Part shown: positions 1-7,795 of the stretch, one piece after another | How the letters are laid out: every line of letters begins with the position of its first letter | Position numbering within the stretch: the first letter of the stretch is position 1 | Source of the DNA: Dietzia natronolimnaea | GTDB lineage: Bacteria > Actinomycetota > Actinomycetes > Mycobacteriales > Mycobacteriaceae | Length of the DNA: 64,000 bases | Assembly: GCF_039525805.1 (NCBI RefSeq) | Contig: NZ_BAAAHZ010000014.1 | Direction: 5' to 3' (one strand) | The notes under the pieces: model-generated | Databases searched by the model: none | The model's input: the letters and a program-made list of their open reading frames with translations, nothing else | What the model was told of the DNA's origin: nothing | Program-made: the position numbers and the translations under genes

Positions 1-338
1 GCGCGGGCAGGGACCCCGTGGCCGGCGACGTGCTGCGGTTCCACGGCTTCGGCGCCACGTCGCCCGGCGGTCAGCGCGCCGCGGAGCTGCGCACCGGACT
101 CACCCGCCTTGAGCGGATGGACCCGCGGGGCGGATCCCGCATCGGCCGGTCCCACACCATCCAGGGCGGATACGGGGCCGGGGACTCCGGCGGGCCCGTC
201 TTCCACGGCGACCTGCTGGTGGGCATCCATTCCGGTTCCGACCACGCACGACGCCAGCCCGACGGCACCAATCCGGCCTGGTACGAGTCGGTCCCGTTCC
301 AGAACGGTTGGATCGACTGGATGATCGCCAACCGATGA
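1..338 (+). CDS. Trypsin-like (S1 family) serine protease, C-terminal part
   Basis: The reading frame is open at the left edge (codons in phase from base 3), so this is the 3' end of a longer gene. The visible ~112 residues contain GAGDSGGPVF, the classic S1 motif around the nucleophilic Ser, followed by LLVGIHSGSD, the strand after the active site. The terminal VPFQNGWIDWMIANR resembles the C-terminal helix of secreted chymotrypsin-like proteases. The His and Asp of the triad would lie outside the window. Proteases of this type in actinobacteria are normally exported, but the signal peptide cannot be seen here. Family assignment is firm; substrate unknown. Confidence 0.85.
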   Translation, partial: AGRDPVAGDVLRFHGFGATSPGGQRAAELRTGLTRLERMDPRGGSRIGRSHTIQGGYGAGDSGGPVFHGDLLVGIHSGSDHARRQPDGTNPAWYESVPFQNGWIDWMIANR

Positions 339-411
339 CGACGAGGTACCGGTCGCACCCGGCCGTCACTCACGTGCACCGGACCGCCCGCGTATTTGTC
401 ACACTGAACAG

Positions 412-849
412 ATGACCTCGCCGGAGCAACCGGAGCTCGTGATCCGTCGCGCCTCGCGCGGCGACCTCGACCTGGTGCTGACCGCCGACGACCTGTTCAG
501 CTACCCGCCCACCGCGGAGTGGACCCGGGACTTCCTCGACAACGGATCCAACCTGCTGTTGCTGGCGCTGCAGGACGAGGTCCCGGTGGGCATGTTGGTG
601 GCGGTGGAGACCGGTTACCTGGGCGCCAGCCCGGACCTGTTCGTCTACGGGATCCGGGTGAGCGAACCGCTGCGTGGCCGCGGGATCGCCCATCAACTGG
701 TGGACAAGGCGCTCGGCATCGCCGAGGAGGCCGGCTGTCGCAGGCTGTGGGGGTCGATGCACCACGACCAGGAGCTGGGCGCCGACTCCCCGCTCTCCCC
801 GCCGGAGGCGACCACGGGGTCCACGACCTTCGTCATCCCGATTCCGTGA
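412..849 (+). CDS. GNAT family N-acetyltransferase
   Basis: 145 aa. The GNAT core shows an acetyl-CoA pyrophosphate-loop signature (VSEPLRGRGIAHQLV, about residues 82-96) after the beta4 strand FVYGIRV, followed by the helix DKALGIAEEAGCRRLWGSM. Length is normal for a single-domain GNAT. The substrate cannot be deduced. The start is supported by CACACT six bases before the ATG, a spacing typical of leaderless transcripts, and by the lack of a Shine-Dalgarno sequence. It lies between the protease and the leuA leader and is probably a separate transcription unit. Confidence 0.85.
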   Translation: MTSPEQPELVIRRASRGDLDLVLTADDLFSYPPTAEWTRDFLDNGSNLLLLALQDEVPVGMLVAVETGYLGASPDLFVYGIRVSEPLRGRGIAHQLVDKALGIAEEAGCRRLWGSMHHDQELGADSPLSPPEATTGSTTFVIPIP

Positions 850-866
850 GACCCCGCGGAACCGTG

Positions 867-872
867 TATCGT
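867..872 (+). promoter_or_regulatory. -10 element of the leuA leader transcript
   Basis: TATCGT fits the actinobacterial TAnnnT -10 consensus and ends exactly 7 nt before the ATG of the leader ORF at 880. Transcription would therefore begin at or next to the A of that ATG, giving a leaderless leader peptide. No convincing -35 hexamer is seen. Confidence 0.55.
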
Positions 873-879
873 GACCCCC

Positions 880-924
880 ATGCAGCGCGTGCTCCTTCTT
901 GGGTGCCGCGGCGGGGCCCGCTGA
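880..924 (+). CDS. leuL: Leucine-responsive leader peptide upstream of leuA
   Basis: A 14-codon ORF reading MQRVLLLGCRGGAR then TGA, 81 bases before leuA. Three consecutive Leu codons are CTC CTT CTT; CTT is very rare in the surrounding genes, which use CTG and CTC. Rare tandem codons for the end product are the hallmark of an attenuation leader. The ORF probably starts on the first nucleotide of the mRNA. Its stop codon is 3 nt before a predicted pseudoknot, so a ribosome that reads through the Leu codons and reaches the stop would cover the first stem. The regulatory role is inferred from arrangement and from comparable leuA leaders in actinobacteria. Confidence 0.65.
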   Translation: MQRVLLLGCRGGAR

Positions 925-927
925 GGC

Positions 928-972
928 GGACCGGCTCCCCGTCGCGGGATCTCGTCGCGCCGGTCCGATCCC
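928..972 (+). promoter_or_regulatory. Predicted H-type pseudoknot in the leuA leader (LEU element-like)
   Basis: GGACCGGC (928-935) pairs perfectly with GCCGGTCC (959-966). GGGATC in the loop (946-951) pairs with GATCCC (967-972), directly abutting stem 1. This gives an H-type pseudoknot with 8- and 6-bp stems, a 10-nt and a 7-nt loop, and no gap at the junction. A conserved pseudoknot called the LEU element has been proposed upstream of leuA in most actinobacteria; this structure fits that description. No T-tract follows, so control would act on translation or by another route than a simple intrinsic terminator. Confidence 0.55.
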
Positions 973-1005
973 CACAGATCGAATCCACGGAAGTAGAGCC
1001 CCGCA

Positions 1006-2868
1006 ATGAATCCCGCTGACGCATTCGTCTCGTCGTCGTCGACCATCACTCCCCCCTCCAAGCCCGGACGCCCCGACCAACCGTCGTGGAACCGACAGAA
1101 GGGCTCCTCGATGCCGGCCCACCGGTACCGGCCCTTCGCGGAGGAGGTCGAGGACGTCTCGCTGCCCGACCGCACCTGGCCGAACAAGGTCATCACCCAC
1201 GCGCCCCAGTGGTGCGCCGTGGATCTGCGCGACGGCAACCAGGCGCTGATCGACCCCATGAGCCCGGCCCGCAAGCGCCGGATGTTCGAACTGCTGGTCC
1301 GCATGGGTTACAAGGAGATCGAGGTCGGGTTCCCGTCTGCCTCGCAGACCGACTACGACTTCGTCCGCGAAATCATCGAGGACGAGGCGATCCCCTCCGA
1401 CGTCACCATCCAGGTGCTGGTGCAGTGCCGGGAGGACCTGATCCGCCGCACGTTCGAGGCGTGCGAAGGCGCGTCCAACGTGATCGTGCACTTCTACAAC
1501 TCGACCTCGATCCTGCAGCGCAAGGTCGTGTTCCGTAAGGATCGCGACGCGATCAAGAAGATCGCCACCGACGCCGCCGAGCTGGTGACCGCCATCGCGA
1601 AGGACTACCCGGACACCAACTGGCGCTGGGAGTACTCGCCCGAGTCGTTCACCGGCACCGAGCTCGCGTTCTCCAAGGAGGTCTGCGACGCCGTCACCGA
1701 GGTCGTGGGCGCCACTCCGGAGAACCCGATCATCCTCAACCTGCCCGCGACGGTCGAGATGGCCACGCCCAACGTGTACGCCGACCAGATCGAGTGGATG
1801 CACCGCAATCTGGCGCGCCGCGACTCCACGATCCTGTCGCTGCACCCGCACAACGACCGTGGCACCGGCGTGGCCGCCGCCGAGCTGGCCTTCCAGGCCG
1901 GCGCCGACCGCATCGAGGGATGCCTGTTCGGCAACGGCGAGCGCACCGGCAACGTCTGCCTGGTGACGCTGGGCATGAACCTGCTCACCCGCGGCGTCGA
2001 CCCGCAGATCAACTTCTCGGACATGGACGAGATCCGCCGCACCGTCGAGTACGCCAACCAGCTGCGCGTACCCGAGCGTCACCCCTACGGCGGCGACCTG
2101 GTCTTCACCGCCTTCTCGGGCTCGCACCAGGACGCGATCAACAAGGGCTTCGACGCACTGCAGGTCGAGGCCGACGCGCGGGGCGAGGACATCACCGACA
2201 TCACGTGGGAGGTCCCCTACCTGCCCGTGGACCCCAAGGACGAGGGCCGCACCTACGAGGCCGTGATCCGCGTGAACTCGCAGTCCGGCAAGGGCGGCGT
2301 CGCCTACATCATGAAGAGCGACTACGGCCTGCAGCTGCCGCGGCGCCTGCAGATGGAGTTCTCCGCCCTGGTGCAGAACGTCACCGACTCCGAGGGGGGC
2401 GAGGTCACGCCCAAGCAGATGTGGGACATCTTCACCCTCGAGTACCTGGACCGCGTCTCCCCCATGGAGCGGATCTCCCAGCAGCTCGACCCGGCCGAGA
2501 CCGACGACGGCGTGGATTCGATCGACGCCGTGGTCAAGTGGAAGGGCGAGACCAAGGAGCTGACGGGGTCCGGTAACGGCCCCCTGGCGGCGTTCGTCGC
2601 CGCGCTCAACGAGATGTTCGACGACGAGGTGCGCATCCTCGACTACTCGGAGCACGCCATGACCGCCGGCGACGACGCCACCGCGGCGGCGTACGTCGAG
2701 GTGCAGTTCGGCAACCGGGTGTTCTGGGGCGTCGGCCGGGCCGGTTCCATCACCACCGCGACACTGCGCGCCGTGGTCTCGGCCGTGAACCGCGCGTACG
2801 CCGACGAGGCCGTGGTCCCCGACGAGACAGTGGGCAGCACCGTGGGCGCCCGGACCTGGGCCCCCTGA
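1006..2868 (+). CDS. leuA: 2-isopropylmalate synthase
   Basis: 620 aa. Catalyses the first committed step of leucine synthesis, acetyl-CoA + 2-oxoisovalerate to 2-isopropylmalate, in the cytosol. The TIM-barrel domain carries RDGNQAL (residues 75-81; the Asp binds the divalent metal) and HPHNDRGTG (about 281-289). GCLFGNGERTGN follows (about 306-317). The C-terminal third is the LeuA regulatory domain that binds leucine. The N-terminal extension with QPSWN and SSMP matches the mycobacterial enzyme, supporting the start at 1006; GGAAG 12 bases upstream is a weak ribosome site. It is preceded by a leader peptide and pseudoknot, consistent with leucine control, and followed by a hairpin likely to end the transcript. 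Confidence 0.97.
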   Translation: MNPADAFVSSSSTITPPSKPGRPDQPSWNRQKGSSMPAHRYRPFAEEVEDVSLPDRTWPNKVITHAPQWCAVDLRDGNQALIDPMSPARKRRMFELLVRMGYKEIEVGFPSASQTDYDFVREIIEDEAIPSDVTIQVLVQCREDLIRRTFEACEGASNVIVHFYNSTSILQRKVVFRKDRDAIKKIATDAAELVTAIAKDYPDTNWRWEYSPESFTGTELAFSKEVCDAVTEVVGATPENPIILNLPATVEMATPNVYADQIEWMHRNLARRDSTILSLHPHNDRGTGVAAAELAFQAGADRIEGCLFGNGERTGNVCLVTLGMNLLTRGVDPQINFSDMDEIRRTVEYANQLRVPERHPYGGDLVFTAFSGSHQDAINKGFDALQVEADARGEDITDITWEVPYLPVDPKDEGRTYEAVIRVNSQSGKGGVAYIMKSDYGLQLPRRLQMEFSALVQNVTDSEGGEVTPKQMWDIFTLEYLDRVSPMERISQQLDPAETDDGVDSIDAVVKWKGETKELTGSGNGPLAAFVAALNEMFDDEVRILDYSEHAMTAGDDATAAAYVEVQFGNRVFWGVGRAGSITTATLRAVVSAVNRAYADEAVVPDETVGSTVGARTWAP

Positions 2869-2904
2869 CGCCTGGGGGCTGCTCCCCCCGGGGGCCGGCC
2901 CCGT

Positions 2905-2962
2905 CGAGAAGAGCGTTCCGCACACATCGCCCGAGGGCGGGGTGTGCGGGACGCTCTTCTCG
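2905..2962 (+). repeat. Long hairpin element, copy 1 (after leuA)
   Basis: A 21-bp stem (2905-2925 with 2942-2962) has one G-T pair and a 16-nt loop. The outer arm reads CGAGAAGAGCGTTCCGCACA. It lies 36 nt after the leuA stop. The same arm sequence recurs at 4364, 5780 and 42275, and the loop of this copy is nearly the reverse complement of copy 2, so the two are homologous over their whole length but oppositely oriented. It probably acts as a terminator, although no T-run follows. Confidence 0.85.
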
Positions 2963-3128
2963 TTGGGCGGGGCGGCCTGCGGGCGCGCGTGACCGGCGAC
3001 CGAGTGGGGCCCGGGCGCCCGTGACGGCGACCGAGTAGGCCCGTGGCCCGGCGTCGGGCCCGCCGATTCCCCCTAGTGGAGGCTCCAGATACGCCTCATG
3101 AACCTCACTCACCACATGTATCACTTCG

Positions 3129-3153
3129 GTAACGCAGGTCTCGATTTGGTTAC
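3129..3153. promoter_or_regulatory. Inverted repeat GTAAC-N15-GTTAC upstream of the amidase
   Basis: GTAAC (3129-3133) and GTTAC (3149-3153) are inverted with 20 bp between centres, about two helical turns. They lie about 80-105 nt before the amidase start in a comparatively AT-richer patch of the 2.96-3.23 kb intergenic region. This could be an operator for a dimeric regulator of cell-wall hydrolases; the regulator is unknown. Nothing else in the upstream stretch was recognised. Confidence 0.25.
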
Positions 3154-3233
3154 GTCGAGCGCGTAATGTGGCCGTCGATCGCGCCGATATGCCAGGCGTC
3201 AGTTTCTGCAGTACAAGTCTGGAGTACACCCTT

Positions 3234-4334
3234 ATGCCCGTTTCACGCCGTGGGTTTCTCACCGCCGCGTCAGTCGGGGTGGGCGTCGCAGTCGCCTCCT
3301 CCGTCCGTGGCCCCCTCGCCGGGGCCAACCCGTTCGACACCGGTTCCCTCGGCATGGCCCAGGACCTGCTCAAGTCGGTCCCGACCGGCAGCGGGATGAT
3401 CCAGCCGAACGGCCCTCTCGGCTACGTGGGGGTCACTTTCCCCAGCGCCGAGGAGATCGCCGGCCGGATCCGGTTCGCGTTCCCCGACGGCTCGGTGGGC
3501 GACTGGCTCCCGCTCGAGGCGATGGACTCCGCCCCGGACAGCGGCAGCACTCCCGCGTCCGATCTCGTCGCCGCGCCGCAGGGGTCCGTGGGTTACGAGG
3601 TCGACGCTCCCGCCGGCGCCCGTGCCACCGCGTTCGACGACGGCCGGGCTGCACCGCGCAACTACAGCCTGGGCAGCGTCGGAACGCTCGGCCTGCCGAT
3701 CATCCCGCGGGCGGCATGGGGCGCCGGTGACGTCTCGGGGAACCGCTGGGCACCGCAGTTCTTCCCGGCCCAGGCGATCACGATCCACCACACGGCCTCG
3801 CCCGTGGGCCCGGACCGCGCCGCCAGTGTGCGCGCGATCTACAACTACCACGCCAACACACTGGGCTGGGGCGACGTCGGATACCACCTGCTCATCGACC
3901 CGGAGGGCCGCATCTACCAGGGCCGCGGCGGAACCGTCGGCGGGACCCCGGTCTTCCAGGTGCCTCCGGTCGCCGGCATCGCTCCCCCGGTGGTCACCGC
4001 AGGCCACACCGGCGGCGTCAACAACGGCAATATCGGCATCTGCGTGCTGGGCGACTTCACCGGAGCGCCGCCGACCCCCGCCGCCGTGGGCGCGACCATC
4101 GACTGCGTCCGTGCCCTTGCTTCGGCCACCGGCATCAACCCGCGCGGCGGCATCACCTACCGCAACCCGCAGGGCGGGGCCACGCGCAACATGCCGGCCG
4201 TCTCGGGCCACCGCGACTGGGGCGGGACCGCCTGCCCGGGCAACTCGTTCTACCCGCAGATGCAGTTCATCCGCGACACCGCGGCGCGCGGCTGGGCCCC
4301 GAACGCGGTCTCCTCGGCCGTCTTCGGCTCCTGA
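3234..4334 (+). CDS. Tat-exported N-acetylmuramoyl-L-alanine amidase (PGRP/amidase_2 fold)
   Basis: 366 aa from the ATG at 3234, chosen because it begins MPVSRRGFLTAASVGVGVA, a twin-arginine signal peptide; an in-frame start at 3168 would bury this signal. GGAG lies 9 nt upstream. After a spacer the catalytic domain shows zinc-ligand His residues in AITIHHTAS (around 184), GYHLLIDPEGRIYQGRGG, GHTGGVNNGNIGICVLGDF and VSGHRDWGGTACPG with the second His and Cys ligand. The enzyme should cleave the lactyl-Ala bond of peptidoglycan outside the membrane, in division or turnover. The post-signal region carries TGSLG, a short motif also seen in the next gene and in PhoX. A hairpin element follows 29 nt after the stop. 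Confidence 0.9.
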   Translation: MPVSRRGFLTAASVGVGVAVASSVRGPLAGANPFDTGSLGMAQDLLKSVPTGSGMIQPNGPLGYVGVTFPSAEEIAGRIRFAFPDGSVGDWLPLEAMDSAPDSGSTPASDLVAAPQGSVGYEVDAPAGARATAFDDGRAAPRNYSLGSVGTLGLPIIPRAAWGAGDVSGNRWAPQFFPAQAITIHHTASPVGPDRAASVRAIYNYHANTLGWGDVGYHLLIDPEGRIYQGRGGTVGGTPVFQVPPVAGIAPPVVTAGHTGGVNNGNIGICVLGDFTGAPPTPAAVGATIDCVRALASATGINPRGGITYRNPQGGATRNMPAVSGHRDWGGTACPGNSFYPQMQFIRDTAARGWAPNAVSSAVFGS

Positions 4335-4363
4335 GCCTCGTCTGACGGGCCCGCCTCTCCCAT

Positions 4364-4420
4364 CGAGAAGAGCGTTCCGAACACCCCCACTCGGGCGATG
4401 TGTTCGGAACGCTCTTCTCG
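4364..4420 (+). repeat. Long hairpin element, copy 2 (after the amidase)
   Basis: A perfect 21-bp stem (4364-4384 with 4400-4420) and 15-nt loop, 29 nt after the amidase stop. Its loop CCCCACTCGGGCGAT is nearly the reverse complement of the loop of copy 1. The rest of the 262-nt intergenic region up to 4597 holds no recognisable gene. Confidence 0.85.
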
Positions 4421-4596
4421 TGTGTGGGGTGGCTCGTGTGCGGGGGTGGCCGATCACCGCCGAAGGGCTGTCCCAGCCGTCATCCTGCGTTCACCCGGGG
4501 TCGAACCGCTCGTAGACGGCGCCGCATAGCGTCACGCCGGCAAGTGGCACCCGGAACTCCTCCCGGCATGCCGACACCACTTCCGGCGAGGTTCCC

Positions 4597-5754
4597 ATGC
4601 TCATCACACGTGCCCTCTTCACGGTCGGCGCCACCGCCCTCGGCTGTCTCCTCACCGCCTCAACCTTGACCGTGGCCACCGCGGCGACCGGATCACTCGG
4701 CGGGGCGACGGCGGGCTCACTCGGCACCGACGCACCGGCGGGTTCACTCGGCGTCCTCGGTTCGCTCGGTGCCGGAGCGCGCGACTTCGACCTCCAGGCA
4801 CACCGCGGCGGCGTGGGGCTTCATGTCGAGAGCTCCCCGCAGGCCTTCTCGGCTGCACTCGAACTGGGTGTGAGCACCCTGGAACTCGATACCCAGGTCA
4901 CCGCCGACGGCGCGGTGGTGGTCACGCACGACCGACGCCCCCGGGCCGACGTCTGTCAGGACACCGCGCCTGTCGTGGAGGGCGATCCGCTGTTCCCCTA
5001 CATGGACAATTACATCCACCAGCTCACGCTCGAGCAGGTCAGGACGCTCGACTGTGGTTCGCTCCGTCGTCCCGGTTACCCCGACCAGCAGACCCACCCT
5101 GGCGAGAGGATGATGCTCCTCTCCGAACTGTTCGATCTCGTCAAGGCCCACGGGGCCGACGGGCCGGACGGGGTGTGGATGAACATCGAGACCAAGGTGG
5201 AGGCCGGAGCCCCGGACCAGACCGCACCGCGCGAGGTGTTCGTCTCGGCGGTCCACGAGGAGATCGCGAACTCGGGTCTCGAGCAGCAGATCACCGTCCA
5301 GTCGTTCGACTGGGGCGCACTGATGGCGATGCACGAGCTCGCCCCGAGCCTGCCGCTCGTCGCCCTGACGAACCACGACTTCCTCGGCATCGGCTCCGAG
5401 GCTCCCTCGCCGTGGCTCGGGGGGATCGACATCGCGGACTTCGACGGTGACGGCGTCGCCGCCGCGGCGTCCATCGACGGGGTGGTGGCCTATTCGCCGG
5501 TCGCCACGTACCCGGACCAGAGCTGCACGGTCGGCGAGAGCGCCTGCCGGGCGTACGTCACGGAGGAGATGGTCCAGAGCGCGCACTCGCACGGGCTGAG
5601 GATCATCCCGTGGACGGTGAACAACGTTCCGACCATGGAGTACCTCATGGACATCGGCGTCGACGGGATCATCACCGACTACCCGAACCTGCTCCGGGAC
5701 CTCATGGCGGAGCGGGGCCGGGCGCTTCCGCGGCAGTACGCCGCCGAGAGGTGA
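4597..5754 (+). CDS. Secreted glycerophosphodiester phosphodiesterase (GDPD family)
   Basis: 385 aa. A Sec-type signal peptide (MLITRALFTVGATALGCLLT, then an Ala-rich cleavage region) is followed by a low-complexity segment with four GSLG repeats (about residues 32-57). The GDPD barrel begins with AHRGG and SSPQAFSAALELGVSTLELDTQVTADG, including the metal-binding Glu and Asp, followed by VVTHD. NIETK and IIPWTVN-NVPTMEYLMDIGVDGIITDYP are the later signature strands. Such enzymes hydrolyse deacylated phospholipids to glycerol-3-phosphate and an alcohol. Location is outside the cytoplasmic membrane. It lies between two hairpin elements and is likely monocistronic. Confidence 0.92.
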   Translation: MLITRALFTVGATALGCLLTASTLTVATAATGSLGGATAGSLGTDAPAGSLGVLGSLGAGARDFDLQAHRGGVGLHVESSPQAFSAALELGVSTLELDTQVTADGAVVVTHDRRPRADVCQDTAPVVEGDPLFPYMDNYIHQLTLEQVRTLDCGSLRRPGYPDQQTHPGERMMLLSELFDLVKAHGADGPDGVWMNIETKVEAGAPDQTAPREVFVSAVHEEIANSGLEQQITVQSFDWGALMAMHELAPSLPLVALTNHDFLGIGSEAPSPWLGGIDIADFDGDGVAAAASIDGVVAYSPVATYPDQSCTVGESACRAYVTEEMVQSAHSHGLRIIPWTVNNVPTMEYLMDIGVDGIITDYPNLLRDLMAERGRALPRQYAAER

Positions 5755-5779
5755 GCTGACCCCGGGGCCGCCGCACCAA

Positions 5780-5837
5780 CGAGAAGAGCGTTCCGCGCAC
5801 CTGCCTCTCGGCGGACGTGTGCGGAACGCTCTTCTCG
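5780..5837 (+). repeat. Long hairpin element, copy 3 (between convergent genes)
   Basis: A 21-bp stem (5780-5800 with 5817-5837), 25 nt after the glycerophosphodiesterase stop and 31 nt from the end of the convergent holin-family gene. An outer stem GGCCGCCGCA/TGCGGCGGCC (5766-5775 with 5838-5847) extends it. It is suited to stop transcription from both sides. Orientation by loop sequence is as in copy 2. Confidence 0.85.
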
Positions 5838-5868
5838 TGCGGCGGCCGGGCCGTGGGGCGGGCGGGCC

Positions 5869-6300
5869 TCAGTCGCGGGCGCGCGTGGGGATCACCATGC
5901 CGAGCACCCAGTTGACCAGCCCGATCACGATCGCCCCGAAGAACGCCGCCCAGAACCCGCTCACCTGGTACTCAGCACCGAACAGCTGGAACGTCGTGGT
6001 GACCCAGCTGGTGAGCATGAGCATCAGCGCGTTGATCACCAGCAGGAACAGCCCCAGGGTGAGGATGGTCAGCGGCAGCGACAGCAGCTGCACGATCGGC
6101 TTGATCACCGCGTTGATCAGCGTGAACACCACGGCCACGATGAGCAGCGCCGCGATGGTCGGCACGCTCACCTCGTTGTCGATGGCGCCGGCGTCGATCC
6201 CGGCGTCCCCGGCGGTCTCGTACAGGGAGATCCCCGGCACGATCAGAGTCGCCACCCACAGGGCGACGGCGTTGACGATCAGGCCCAGTACCAGCGCCAT
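5869..6300 (-). CDS. Holin-like membrane protein (phage holin 4_2 / DUF360 family)
   Basis: 143 aa with four hydrophobic segments: near the start (VLGLIVNAVALWVATLIV), mid-protein (TIAALLIVAVVFTLINAVI), then ILTLGLFLLVINALMLMLTSW and the C-terminal FWAAFFGAIVIGLVNWVLG. The K/P-containing linkers (INAVIKPIVQLLSLPLTILTLG) are characteristic of this small chromosomal membrane-protein family. Despite the family name, no phage genes are nearby and the role is unknown. It starts 6 nt after the class III aminotransferase gene and is probably co-transcribed with it. Confidence 0.8.
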   Translation of the reverse strand: MALVLGLIVNAVALWVATLIVPGISLYETAGDAGIDAGAIDNEVSVPTIAALLIVAVVFTLINAVIKPIVQLLSLPLTILTLGLFLLVINALMLMLTSWVTTTFQLFGAEYQVSGFWAAFFGAIVIGLVNWVLGMVIPTRARD

Positions 6301-6306
6301 TTCCGG

Positions 6307-7668
6307 TCAGCTCCCCACGTAGGAATCGGCCACATCGAGTGCGCGGTCGACGACGTCGAGCCCCGCGTTCGCCTCCTCGGCCGTGATGATGCAGGGCGGA
6401 ACGATGTGGAATCGGTTGTAGTTCATGAACAACAGCACGCCGTCGGACTTGGCGGCGGCGAAGGTCCTGGCCATGGCCTCCGATGTCCCACCGTAGGGGG
6501 CGAGGGGCTCGCGTGTCTCGCGGTCGGCCACCATCTCCACTGCCCAGAACACTCCCAGGCCGCGGACCTCGCCGATCGACGGGTGCTTCTCGGCGAGCTC
6601 GCGCAGGCGCGGGCCGATCACGTCCTCGCCGATCGTGCGGGCGTTCTCGACGATCTTCTCGTCCCGCATCAGGTTGATCGTGGCCACCACGGAGGCGCAG
6701 GCGAGCGGGTGCCCGGCATAGGTCAGTCCACCGGTGTAGGGGGTCTTCTCGAAGGAGGCGGCGATCCGGTCGTGCAGGATCACCCCGCCGAGCGGGACGT
6801 AACCGGAGTTGGAGCCCTTGGCAAAGGTGATGAGGTCGGGGGCCCAGTCGTCGTCTCCGGACCGGAAGTTGTCCAGGGCGAGCCAGGCGCCGGTGCGGCC
6901 GAAGCCGGACATGACCTCGTCGCAGATCATGACGATCCCGTACTTGTCGCAGATCTCGCGCACACCGCGCAGGTAGTCGGCCGGCGGCACCATGATCCCG
7001 ACCGTGCCGGGCACCGACTCGATGATCAACGCCGCGAAGTGGTCCGGGCCCTCCAGCGCGATGAGCGAGTCCAGGTGCTCGAGCGCGCGGTCGCACTCCT
7101 GCTTCTCGTTCTCGGCGTAGAACTGCGACCGGTACAGGTAGGGCGCGTGGAAGTGCACGGCGCCGGTGTTGCCGTGGTCGTTGGCCCAGCGGCGGGCGTC
7201 GCCGGTGAGGTTCATCGAGGTGGTGGTGGCGCCGTGGTAGCTGCGGAATGCCGAGAGGGTCTTGTGCCGACCGGTGTGGCGGCGCGCCATGCGGACGGCG
7301 TGCTCGACGGCCTCGGTGCCGGCGTTGGTGAAGAACACGCGGTTCATGCCGGCGGGTGCGACCTCGGCGACCAGCCGGGCGGCCTCGGCGCGGGCGGCGT
7401 TGGCGTGCGCGGGGTTGATGGTGCACAGCTCGGCGGCCTGGTCCTGGATCGCCTTGACCACCACGGGGTGCTGGTGGCCGATGTTGGTGTTGACCAGCTG
7501 CGAGGTGAAGTCGAGCAGGCGGTTGCCGTCGCCGTCGGTGAGGTGGCAGCCCTCTGCGGCGGTGACGACCATCGGGTCGCTGGCGCCCCAGGCGGACCAC
7601 GGGGTCAGGACGTGGGCCCGCTCCTTCTCGTAGACCTCGCGGGCGGCGGCGTTCTGGGGTGCGGGCAC
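6307..7668 (-). CDS. Class III PLP-dependent aminotransferase
   Basis: 453 aa. The fold-type I class III features are all present: the PLP-phosphate region NAGTEAVEHAVRMAR, the cofactor-binding Asp in MICDEVMSGFGRTG, and the Schiff-base Lys in TFAKGSNSGYVPLGGV. LTYAGHPLACA and GLGVFWAVE follow. It resembles taurine/omega-amino acid:pyruvate aminotransferases more than biotin or glutamate-semialdehyde enzymes, but the amino donor cannot be settled. I chose the GTG at 7668 because AGGAG lies 9 nt upstream; a longer reading starting ATGATG at 7713 lacks family similarity. The 127-nt gap to the exonuclease gene holds a short GC hairpin and a duplicated 14-nt GCGCGCGTCAGGAG. Confidence 0.9.
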   Translation of the reverse strand: MPAPQNAAAREVYEKERAHVLTPWSAWGASDPMVVTAAEGCHLTDGDGNRLLDFTSQLVNTNIGHQHPVVVKAIQDQAAELCTINPAHANAARAEAARLVAEVAPAGMNRVFFTNAGTEAVEHAVRMARRHTGRHKTLSAFRSYHGATTTSMNLTGDARRWANDHGNTGAVHFHAPYLYRSQFYAENEKQECDRALEHLDSLIALEGPDHFAALIIESVPGTVGIMVPPADYLRGVREICDKYGIVMICDEVMSGFGRTGAWLALDNFRSGDDDWAPDLITFAKGSNSGYVPLGGVILHDRIAASFEKTPYTGGLTYAGHPLACASVVATINLMRDEKIVENARTIGEDVIGPRLRELAEKHPSIGEVRGLGVFWAVEMVADRETREPLAPYGGTSEAMARTFAAAKSDGVLLFMNYNRFHIVPPCIITAEEANAGLDVVDRALDVADSYVGS

Positions 7669-7795
7669 GGGACGGTACTCCTGTTGTCGACGACGTGGGC
7701 CGCAGCCCATCATGTCAGTTCCGTGGCGCCCTCCCCGACCGGCGCCCCACGATGCGGAACGCGCGCGTCAGGAGGCGCGCGTCAGGAGTCGTGCC

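Noticed and set aside
370..2925. 851-codon open frame antisense to leuA (minus strand)
   Set aside because: Shadow of GC-rich third positions in leuA; no family signature, and leuA is unambiguous.
2963..3233. c-di-AMP (ydaO-type) riboswitch upstream of the amidase
   Set aside because: Such riboswitches occur before actinobacterial cell-wall hydrolases, but I could not find the conserved core; only an inverted repeat is supported.
5869..6300. Phage holin indicating a prophage
   Set aside because: The family name is misleading; the protein is a common chromosomal membrane protein and no phage genes are nearby.
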